Shown here: positions 55,992-64,000 of the stretch, one piece after another
Layout: each line of letters opens with the position of its first letter
How positions within the stretch are numbered: the first letter of the stretch is position 1
DNA from: Panax quinquefolius
Lineage: Eukaryota > Streptophyta > Magnoliopsida > Apiales > Araliaceae
Direction of reading: 5' to 3'
NCBI GenBank assembly: GCA_020205615.1
Contig: CM035160.1
Coordinates: 121,611,552-121,675,551 of the forward strand
Length of the DNA: 64,000 bases
The notes under the pieces: model-generated
Told to the model about the DNA's origin: nothing
Seen by the model: only the letters and a program-made list of their open reading frames with translations
Database searches by the model: none
Translations under genes and position numbers: made by a program

Positions 55992-58900
55992 TGTAACGAC
56001 CGAGAAATTCGGATCTTATTGTAAAATGATTTTTATTAAATTAAATAATAATGAAATACTATTCTAAGTGTTATCAAGATGGTTGTCATTGTATAACCTA
56101 TTGATGTTAGAATGTTGTAGTATTTGAGCTACGTGAACGAATTAAAGTGTTTGAATTTCTAAGACGAAAATAAAAGTTTTTCGAGAGATTTTCTGAAAAA
56201 CACTATTCATGGGTATTTGCTCGGGATATATTTTTGAATTTTTGAGAAATACGTAATGATGGAATAATAAGGTAAGATGGATTATGTAATAAAAATCTAG
56301 TTATGGAAAATGTAATATTTCGCTTGCGGACTTAATTTATAAACGTTAAGGAAGGCGAAGTAGTAATGAATAAGTGATAATGGTATGATACTTTGGTATT
56401 GTACAAAGTAATGAAAACGAGTATAATATGAAGTATTATACGAGTTTGTATGAAGGATGAAATATCGTATATAAATTCTATATGAATTAGAATACGAAAA
56501 TAATACATAAACTATGTGTATTAAGTAATGCTAATGGACTTTCAAAGGTTGATTGAATTTACTACAAGTCCAAGTGAATAAAATGTAAAGCCCAAGGATT
56601 TATTTAATCCAAGCCCAAGCTAGAATCCATGAGTTGTAATGACCCATGGGACAAACCATATTAATATGGTAAGTATGGTGACCAAGTTAATGTGGTGACC
56701 AAGTTAGGAGTAATAACCAAGTAATAGAAGTAATGGCCAAGCATAGGATAAGAGTTGTGATTAGCAAGTAATGAATAGTAAGGAGGTGGCTTAATGGAGG
56801 TGGGGAGATTTAATGACTAAACTACCCTAGCTTTGCAAATTCTATAAATAGAGAAGCCTTACAAGCCATTTGCTAGTTGTTATAACAATCCAACATTTTA
56901 AAGTGCTGAAGTGTTAGAGAGAATAAGCTACAAATAAGTCACTTTAATTTGTAAGAAGAAGAAGAAAGCTACCTTACCAAGAATTCAAAAGTAAGACTTC
57001 TTCTCTAATATCTTCTATCTCTACCATGATAGGTTGATAAGAAAAGATGGATTAAGAAACATGAATGATAAGAAGCAAGAAGAATGTGTAAGTTATGAAC
57101 TTAAGCCACATAAGTTGGCAATAAGTCATTTGAACTTATAAAAGTTATAAACTTATTATAAGTTAACCTTGAATGTTAGTATGAAAATTATGAACTTGTA
57201 ATGAGTTTATTAAGAGAAGTGATACAAGAACTTATATGATCATATGTATCATGTGTACATAAGTAAAGCTATATATGAAGAACATGTAAAGTATGATGAT
57301 TAAGAAACTTTAATTGTCATAAGTCATGAATAATAAAATCTTAAGTAGTTTATAATTTGACAAGTTATAAGCTCATAAAGAATAAGTCAAAAATCCAACA
57401 ATAAATATAGGTTGTTGTAATAAGTATGTTGAGATGTTCACATGATGAATGGAATTCATTTGTAATGTTGAACAAATCATAAGAATGAAGAATTGCCGGA
57501 ATTTGAACGATTGGACGATAACCGTCGAATTCGTAAAATTCTCGGAATAGAAGTCAAATTTTGTGTTTGAACTCGGAACCATTGTTTTCCAATGTAGTCA
57601 AGTCATATTTGGCATTTAAGAGTTGCGGACTCGAAAATAACCGAACTCCGACTTAGAACGAAGAAACGAGTGTTGAACATTCACGAAAGTTTATCGTTTT
57701 CGTTAAAAATGAACCAATAGGTGAATTTTTAGCAAATGAAGTCAAATAGATATAATTCTTGCATGAAAACGTAGATTACGTAATTTGTGAACCGTAGGCT
57801 TTTGAATGAGCCAATTCGGACTTATAACGAAGAAGTTATGCGTCCGGGAAGTTCACAAAATTCAAAGATTGAATTTTTTTTCTGGTGCACAGAGTTGGCG
57901 CCGTGGCGCCAACCCTAGGCTAAATGAGTCATGTCACAAGAACTTGATGTCCGAGCACCTTTGCAAGAGTTCACCATAGCGTGAACATAGTAGTACATTT
58001 GAATGTGGCAGCCACGCATATGCTGATCTGAAAATCTTCGGAGTGTGGCACCGCAAATGGCCCATTAAGTAAGGACTCATCAAATGCCACCAGCCTCGAA
58101 CAAGGATGGTAATGAATGTTTCTAAGTACAAAGAAAGGAAAGCTAATTGATTTAAAAGTAAACACAACTTAAGGAATGTAATGTAACATTGTTTAAACTT
58201 TGTTAAACCTTTAGGATGTTGTATAAAGGTTGGGATAACCTAGTTGAATATAAATGCAAGGATAATGATAAACCGAAACGTATAATAACTGAATCTAATA
58301 CACAATTAGATTGAGATGAAGGTATGAAATAGTCATATACATACTTGATTATATGTGACCTAATGTAAGGCCTTATGTGATCATGTATTGTAGAGACTTG
58401 AAAGACTTGAACATAAAGTTAATATACCGTAGTAGACGCTAAAGGCAAGTATTCTAACTCTTGTCTCAGTTCAATCTGAACAAGTTTTGAAGTTCATGTA
58501 TTCTTTCGCATGAATTGAAGTATGTTGAAGTTAAAGCCAATTCCTTTGGCTAGACTTGATGTATTGATAATCTAATCATTTATTATTAAATGTTGCTATC
58601 TTTTGTCAACTACTTGATATGGTTTTTAAAAGAAGACTGAAATGTTAAACAAATGTTTTGTTGGTAAAATGACAGGCACGTGAGGTTGCCAAATGATTAA
58701 ACGTGCATACGTTTAATGGATGTAGTGTTGATCAACATAGAGTACAATAGGCTGATCACCTAGAAGTGCTCGTAAGTAATATCGGGCTTACAAACTTGCA
58801 TCCAGGTTGTCCTTTTCCAATAAAGAATGAATACTCGAGGTCTTTGACCGGAGTGAATGTTTTACTAAATATTGTTATTATTGTAAAACATTTTGAAAGA

Positions 58901-59337
58901 AAAGATGAAGTGCTATTTTAAATTATCAATAGTACTTCATAACTATTGTTCAGTTATTGAAGATATACGATTCGTATGTGTCAAGCATGTTGTTATAAAA
59001 TTGTTATACTTGCTGAGCTAGTTATGCTCACTCTTGCTTGAACCATATGAATGCAGCTAAGACTGAACGTCCCGAAGGATCAAAAAGGGATAAAGGAAAA
59101 GCTAAGGCAGATTGTTAAGCTGTCTTGTAATAGTATAGGTCTATTGTTGTAATGTAACTGATATTATGACAAAGAACCTTTGTAATGGGAATAGAACCTG
59201 GTAATTGTAAATATTACTTTAAATATATATAAGTTATGTCCGTTCTTTGAGATTTTTCAATTGAATGAATGTATGAATGTTGTACAGTATAGCACCATAT
59301 GTCGGGTTGGAAGATACCCGAATTTGGGGGCCCTAAA
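55992..59337 (+). repeat. Gypsy-2 3' LTR
   Basis: 3346 bp and collinear with 47027-50393. TATA near 56841-56852, palindrome module from 58696, TAGTTAT hairpin 59014-59030. Its last bases are CCCTAAA where the 5' LTR has TGCTACA, so the terminal CA is lost. Followed by the ATTTC TSD. Confidence 0.92.
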
Positions 59338-59372
59338 ATTTCTGTGACACTTCTCTTTCTTTACTTTTATAG

Positions 59373-59785
59373 GACAATCTACAGACTAATACTAGACCAA
59401 AGTTGCAAGTTAAGAGGATAAAGACTCGCGCTAAAGTACCAGTAGGATTTGGTGTGTATGTTAGTCCTGAGGGAACTGTAATAGATAATATGAATGGACA
59501 CAACTCTGGCTTAGTTTTTGTGAGTTATAACTTTTTTTAAATTTCAAGTATTTATGTTACTTTTATTTGTCATTTTTCATATATAACCATACTTGTGCTT
59601 GGTTATGTCAAATGCAGATGCCAACTCCAGGAGAAATCATATATCAAGATGGATCAAGCAGAAATAACACACCTCCTGCTACAAGAATGTATAGAACCCC
59701 ACTTACATCAAGCAACAATCCACCAACTTCAAGCACAACTGAAACACTTAATAAGTCAAGTCAATTGGAGAACATGAGAGATTAA
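59373..59785 (+). pseudogene. MULE protein, part 3: two C-terminal exons
   Basis: After the TSD a pyrimidine-rich tract ends in TTTTATAG. Exon 59373-59519 has exactly 49 codons (DNLQTNTRPKLQVKRIKTRA, GVYVSPEGTVIDNMNGHNSG). A donor GTGAGT follows at 59520, and an acceptor ends at 59617. The last exon 59618-59785 reads MPTPGEIIYQDGSSRN and is Thr/Ser/Pro-rich to a stop. Both exons are open and in phase. This looks like the tail of the same MULE protein as 6249-6503 and 46482-46854, with the transposase core lost between (inference from layout and orientation). Confidence 0.6.
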
Positions 59786-60372
59786 GTTGGAAGCCAGTAG
59801 GAACATGAGATATCAATGTTTAATTTTTAAGAACTTTGTTTAATATTTATGACCTTTGTTTAATATCAAGTTTGGACAGTGTGTTCATTGAAATGGTTGG
59901 ATATTGAATGATTGCAGTTTTATTCATTTTTATGAAATGTTGACAATCTCAGTTTTCATTTTTATGGTTGGATTGAATGATGACATTTTTATCTTGGATA
60001 TTGTTAATGGTAGTTATTTTCATTGAAATGGTTGGATTGAATGATGGCAAGTTTATATTCCAAGCATCTCTTTTTAGCTAACTAATACATTGAAACAACA
60101 TCACAGTTGACTGCAGCTGCAATTCCTCCTCCACAACCAGAACCAACAATGACAACATCACAATTGATACAATATGTCATTCATTAATTAATTAAAATAG
60201 AGAATCATTTATTTATTGAAACAACAACATTATTCATTCATTGAAACAGCAACATCATTCATTCAAATTCTAACACCAACAACACCAGCCAACTAACACC
60301 AACTAACTAATATATTGAAACACCACCAGAATAAACCATCAAGCTAACTAATACATTGAAACAGAGCATTAT
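59786..60372. repeat. MULE 3' spacer with direct repeats
   Basis: Non-coding between the two convergent MULE genes. It includes three copies of a TCATTGAAATGGTTGGAT-like string (about 59886-60033). It also has a ~45-bp direct repeat containing AACACCAACAACACCAGCCA at about 60256-60300 and again at 60370-60412, where it overlaps the end of the antisense gene. Confidence 0.6.
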
Positions 60373-60959
60373 TCATTCAAATTCTAACACCAACAACACC
60401 AGCCAACTAACATCCATGAGCAAATTAAAAGAAACCATAAAAAATTTCCTTTGTTGAGCTTTGACATTAATCTTCTTAAGCTTTTTAACCTCCTTCTCCA
60501 ATGTCTTCACTGAATCAAGTTCTGCCAACTCTTTCCAATTCTTGGTGTTCTCACTATTTTCATTCTTGAATTTATCTAACATTTCTCTGCTCATCTTCAA
60601 CTTTAATGTCAAATCTTCAATAACAACTTTTGCTCTATCAGGAAATGGTGGATCATACCATTTAAAGAAATCACAGTAAGCTCTCCTGTCCTATTACACA
60701 TCAACACACCAACCATTAACATAAGCAATCATATGAAAAGAAAAAAAACATCTTTCCAAAATCTTACCTGATAATTAATACACCCAATGAATCGCCTTCC
60801 TCGATGTTTTGTTCCATCTTTCCTTGCCTCCCACATTTGCACCATTGCTCCACAGTGGCATCGACTTAGGAACTCTGGTGTAATTCATTCATTTTTGTTG
60901 CATGAACCACAATATTCTTCCCCGATTTCATTTACGATTCCACTCCAAGACGAGCTCAT
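60373..60959 (-). pseudogene. GRF zinc-finger protein gene, antisense in the MULE
   Basis: Minus-strand exon 1 (60959-60768) starts MSSSWSGIVNEIGEEYCG. A GTAAGAT donor follows, with an intron 60767-60691 ending in TAG, then exon 2 (60690-60373). The spliced frame has CHCGAMVQMWEARKDG, the GRRF signature with GRRFIGC, and YCDFFKWYDPP, a complete GRF-type zinc finger with its four Cys. A Lys/Glu-rich coiled coil (about residues 90-140) and a hydrophobic C-terminal segment (SWLVLLVLEF) follow, the layout of small plant GRF proteins. An in-frame TGA at 60887-60885 (codon 25) makes it a pseudogene unless translation starts elsewhere. GRF fingers bind DNA or RNA; the role in the MULE is unknown. 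Confidence 0.7.
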
Positions 60960-61245
60960 CCTTTCAATTAAACACTAAAAACCCTTTAATAAATGTATGG
61001 GAACCAGTAATCAATAGAGAATCGAGACAAAAAGAATAAGAGAAGAAGAAGGACAGAAGTGTAGAACCCTAGTTCCCCCCCCCCCAAAATATCGATCTCT
61101 TTATTTCTTTGTTGATCGGCCTTTATACATGGAAATACACATCAATTCAACTTTGTTGCCCAGTCATCGCCATGTCATCCTTTGTATCTGACCTGTCAAA
61201 TTTTCAAATAGAATAAGGATGAAACCCTACTGTTTAACGGAGTGT
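60960..61245. other. MULE right subterminal region
   Basis: The probable promoter and 5' UTR of the antisense GRF gene. It has a poly-C run at about 61075-61085 and purine-rich AGAGAAGAAGAAGGACAG near 61040. No ORF. Confidence 0.5.
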
Positions 61246-61346
61246 AACATTTTTCGAGTACAATCACCAGTTTGTAACTTTTTTCACTTTGGGTACCAAA
61301 TTGTAAGTCGTGTCCCATTACACGTACCAAAAGTTGATTTATCCCC
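61246..61346 (-). repeat. MULE right terminal inverted repeat
   Basis: Reverse complement of 1183-1282 with a few substitutions and one extra C at the outer end. Followed by TATATATAT (61347-61355). Confidence 0.85.
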
Positions 61347-61643
61347 TATATATATATATTAACTTATCTCAAACGGTAGAAAATATTGTCAATAACAGTA
61401 CTTGGTACTGTGTTCTTAAAGATAATTATACCCTCCGTACGGTGCTCAGAATTGATAAAACTTGTCTCCTATGATACAATGACAACGTGTGTTATAGCAT
61501 CACTACAAATAACACACTAAACGAATCAAAATAAATGCTCTAGACTCTCTCAATATAAACTGTTTATGAAATGAAGAAGAAGAAAACTTAGAATGCTTAA
61601 TGCTTAAATGAATCGAGTGAATCAAATGGCTTCCCCCCTCATA

Positions 61644-61655
61644 TCTATTTATAGG
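61644..61655 (-). promoter_or_regulatory. TATA box of the copia-3 LTR
   Basis: Minus-strand CCTATAAATAGA, 110-370 bp downstream of the repeated AAAACGACGTAGTTT-type motifs. Confidence 0.65.
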
Positions 61656-61763
61656 AGGGATTAGTGACCCTTCAGAAGGGACATAACCCCTTGAAAAGGC
61701 ACCATTAAGCGATAATGATTTAGTTTTAAAACTTATAAGAAGAGGCGCGTCTTTTCGGATCAT

Positions 61764-62025
61764 AAAACAATGTAGTTTTAGCTTTAGTAAAACAAAAACG
61801 ACGTAGTTTAAGGCTTAACAGAAAAGGCGCGTCCGTTCATTTAAAAACGATGTAGTTTTGCAGCGCCTATTCAAGTAGTGTTCAGGCATATAGCCTTTCC
61901 CAAAATGATGTAGTTTAGACACGTCCATTCCCAAAACGACGCAGTTTAGACGCGTATGTTCGGTAGGTAACGCTTCCGAAAATGACACAGTATAATGATA
62001 ATAAATTATCAAAATGACACAGTTT
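61764..62025 (-). repeat. Seven dispersed copies of an AAAACGAYGYAGTTT motif
   Basis: Plus-strand starts at 61764, 61795, 61844, 61902, 61933, 61979 and 62011, each a variant of AAAACGACGTAGTTT. Several are followed at a fixed offset by GACGCGTCC-like sequence. They lie in the U3 of copia-3, upstream of its TATA box. Confidence 0.75.
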
Positions 62026-62334
62026 TTATAATAGAACTAAATAAATAATAAAATAAAATTTAAATAAACTTTTAATTAAAAATTTAGATAAGTTTTGTCC
62101 AAAAAATTATATACAAGGACCCAGACCCACGAGCTTTCGAGCGAGGCCAGTAGGTGGACGTATTTCACGATCGAGACGCGTGTGGGTTCGAACCAAACCT
62201 TGACTAGATCTTCTTCCTTCCACAAAAGTGGGGTACTTTGGGGCCCAAACCCAAGAGCAACTGTCATGTATATGAACCTATTAAATCTTTAGTTTTAACC
62301 AATGTGGGACTTGACTTCCGACATATATTTATTA

Positions 62335-62597
62335 CTCCCGCAGTTCCATATTAAGTGTCGTTTTATAGAAAAAAACTGATTCCTAATTAAGTGTTGTTTG
62401 CAAATTTTTAGGAGAAATTTTCTCATATTTTCCTGATTTACCCCTAAATATCTCTCTTTTCAAGAAGAAGGGTGTCTAGTAAAAAAAGGCCAGTTTAGTC
62501 ATTTGAATTTAATTTTACACTTTACAATGTAATGTCATTACTTTTCTTAATAATTGTGCATTGGCCTCCAACGACTGATAAAAGGGAATCGAGGGAG
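62335..62597. mobile_element. Stowaway-type MITE
   Basis: 263 bp, starting CTCCCGCAGTTCC and ending GGGAATCGAGGGAG, imperfect inverted ends, flanked by TA on both sides (62333-62334 and 62598-62599). This is the Stowaway end and TSD pattern of Tc1/mariner-related plant MITEs. No coding capacity. It is inserted in the copia-3 LTR. Confidence 0.78.
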
Positions 62598-62772
62598 TAT
62601 CATTTATCATTTTCAAGGGTGAACTTTGGGAGTTAATATCTTATTCATTACTCCATGGATTTGAGCTTCCAAATACATAATTTAATCTACTCATGGAGTA
62701 GAACACATTGATATGTGGATTCACTTAAAATAATTATTAAAACCCACTTTAATTTTGGCTCAAATTCTAACA

Positions 62773-63359
62773 ATCCCTCACATGAATTATATTGACTGTC
62801 AGCCATATGCGAATGTTATGCAGAATCTGGGAGAGAGATATAATTGGAAATCATCTGTTTCGAGAGAGTTAGCTTTTGGCTTTGAACCTTCCCTTGTGAA
62901 AGACTATCGGGTTTATTGGTTGTCCAGTGAACGTGATGTCTTGAACTGTTCAATCGTTTGTGTAAATCGATAAAATATTAATTCACACAGAATCTTTCCA
63001 AACATTATTTGGTTCTCATGATTTTGTTCATTTTGGCCCCGAACAATCCCGGATTTATGAGTTCTTTAGAGAAGTATAGCCTTATCATTCTCATAGAATT
63101 GGCCCAATTCACACTCACATAGATGATTCTTAATAAGAGTATCCTACCATACCCTACTTGTTTATCAAGATTTAAGAATCATTAAAAGCATAACTTATCC
63201 TAAAACCACTGCAGGTATCACTATCTTGTATCATTGGAATGAGTAGAAGAAACTAATTTCTTCATAGTGATTTGATTGAATCATTCACAATTTAGTTGTC
63301 CCTTTGAACCTAGGTCTTGGGATCTCCAGTTAACTAGGTTGGGTTTCCATCATGACGAT
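62773..63359 (-). other. Copia-3 region between RNase H and LTR
   Basis: Minus-strand 3' untranslated part of copia-3 ending in the PPT-like GTGAGGGATTG at 62773-62783. Small open frames here (for example 62755-62973 plus) resemble nothing. Confidence 0.55.
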
Positions 63360-63739
63360 CCTTGTTTATAGGCTTTAAATTCATTCCCCTCGAAGTTATT
63401 TCTACTTTCTCTCTAGTCAAACCTTTAGTCAACGGATCCGCTATATTTTTTTTAGACTTTATGTACTCAATAGACATAATACCATTAGAGAGCAATTATT
63501 TTATGGTATTGTGTATATAACGAATATGTCTAGACTTACCATTATACATGTGACTATGTGTCCTTCCAATTGCTGATTGATTATCACAATGGATGCAAAT
63601 AGGCGGCACATGTTTAGGCCAGATAGGAATATCTTTTAAAAAGTGACAAAGCCACTCAGCTTCTTCTCCAGCCTTATCCAATGCAATAAACTCAGATTTC
63701 ATCATTGATCGAGCAATGCATGTTTTTTTAGAAGATTTC
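63360..63739 (-). pseudogene. Copia-3 RNase H C-terminal part
   Basis: The minus strand reads RKSSKKTCIARSMMKSEFIA, EEAEWLCHFLKDIPIWP, ICIHCDNQSAIGR and NGKSRHIRYIHNTIK, all typical of the copia RNase H. It is cut at about 63739 by another LTR and would continue beyond the window. Downstream of 63496 the frame shows a decayed DPLTKGL-like block. Confidence 0.85.
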
Positions 63740-64000
63740 CGTGACACCCCCGAATCCGGGTCCTCTGACCCCAGTTCGGTCATCACAATAAAATACAAAC
63801 ATTTACCTCTAAACAACATACGATAACTAAAATACGGAATATAATAAATGTACGTCGTTCATTCAAAAGGTTTTACTAGTCCCAAGATACGATAACCTTA
63901 ATATCATCTTACGAACATACCCTAAAATAAACATTAGGGTTCATATTACATAATAGTAATTTAAACTACGCACAAGGTAAAGTCTGATCCTTGCCACTAT
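63740..64000 (-). mobile_element. LTR end of another gypsy-like element, runs off the window
   Basis: The plus strand reads GTGACACCCCCGAATCCGGG, the inverted LTR end of the same type as LTR-D (GTGACGCCCCCAAATC). It starts abruptly inside the copia-3 RNase H frame. Candidate TSD ATTTC (63735-63739) cannot be tested because the other end is outside. Confidence 0.6.

Larger units (their letters stand above)
47027..59337 (+). mobile_element. Gypsy-2: Ty3/gypsy chromovirus-like retrotransposon
   Basis: The LTRs are 47027-50393 and 55992-59337, beginning TGTAACGA and flanked by perfect ATTTC duplications (47022-47026 and 59338-59342). The 12.3-kb element has gag, protease, RT, RNase H and integrase in order, plus a decayed ORF between the primer site and gag. 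Solo LTRs B and D belong to the same broad family. The LTRs are very alike over most of their length but differ strongly in one ~230-bp segment. Stops break every domain. Confidence 0.92.
1183..61346 (+). mobile_element. MuDR-like (MULE) DNA transposon split by nested insertions
   Basis: The ends are inverted copies of each other over about 100 bp, starting GGGATAAA on the left and ending TTTATCCCC on the right. Both are flanked by TATATATAT (1174-1182 and 61347-61355), a 9-bp TSD as expected for Mutator-type elements, although the AT run makes the TSD less certain. Removing solo LTR-A, copia-1, gypsy-2 and their TSDs leaves about 3.96 kb. That residue holds a PB1-like protein gene in three pieces and an antisense GRF zinc-finger gene. 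The transposase catalytic region is missing, so this copy is a deletion derivative that would need a partner element to move. It is older than all the elements inside it. Confidence 0.75.
61400..62772 (-). repeat. Copia-3 3' LTR on the minus strand (one end approximate)
   Basis: On the minus strand the LTR starts TGTTAGAATTTGAGCC at 62772, directly after the PPT-like GTGAGGGATTG. It carries a Stowaway MITE, seven promoter-upstream motifs (61764-62025) and a TATA box CCTATAAATAGA (61655-61644). The other end could not be fixed and may lie between 61350 and 61480, so the MULE sits next to it or inside it. Confidence 0.65.

Noticed and set aside
59567..59617. Upstream ATG for the last MULE exon
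   Set aside because: It lies in the intron between two in-phase exons with a good donor (59520) and acceptor (59617).
62115..62200. tRNA- or SINE-like box A (GGCCAGTAGG) and box B (GGTTCGAACC) on the plus strand
   Set aside because: They lie inside the U3 of the copia-3 LTR with no A-rich tail, TSD or cloverleaf. Chance similarity is more likely.

Overview
The window is plant nuclear DNA from a gene-poor, repeat-filled region. I found no ordinary host gene in it. Almost all of the 64 kb is transposable elements inserted into one another. The plant origin rests on the families present: Ty1/copia and chromodomain Ty3/gypsy elements with plant-type initiator-Met primer sites, a MuDR-type (MULE) gene with a PB1-like domain, a Stowaway-type MITE, and plant-style introns. 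The species cannot be named from the sequence.

The layering can be read from perfect target-site duplications (TSDs). The right flank (61356-64000) is the 3' end of a minus-strand copia element (copia-3). Its LTR carries a Stowaway MITE, and its RNase H region is cut by another LTR that runs off the window. Beside or inside that LTR sits a MULE (1183-61346) with ~100-bp terminal inverted repeats and an apparent 9-bp TSD. Without its insertions the MULE is only about 4 kb. It keeps both ends of a transposase-like gene and an antisense GRF zinc-finger gene, but not the transposase core. Three insertions split it: solo LTR-A (2011-5919), the SIRE-like copia-1 (6504-46476) and the chromovirus gypsy-2 (47027-59337).

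Copia-1 is itself split four times. Gypsy-1 (9968-29865) lies in its protease. Solo LTR-B (33163-36408) lies just after pol. Solo LTR-C (36795-39514) and the inverted solo LTR-D (40232-44006) lie inside its envelope-position ORF. Gypsy-1 carries in its leader the minus-strand copia-2 (12875-22412). The order of events is therefore copia-3, MULE, copia-1, gypsy-1, copia-2, with gypsy-2 and the solo LTRs as side insertions.

Every protein gene is broken by stops or frameshifts. Many stops and lost zinc-knuckle cysteines fit C-to-T decay. What stands out is non-coding. The transcribed leaders of several elements contain arrays of hairpins whose loops are conserved while the stems differ but still pair, often through G-U. 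They are GCCCGTAGTG-loop hairpins in the gypsy-1/LTR-A/LTR-C family, GTGGTGACAC-core hairpins in the copia-2 leader, a TAGTTRT-loop hairpin shared by both chromovirus families, and a three-palindrome module in the gypsy-2 family. These are the best candidates for undescribed biology here.

First 1182 bases: AT-rich DNA with a 311-bp foldback MITE and no recognisable gene.
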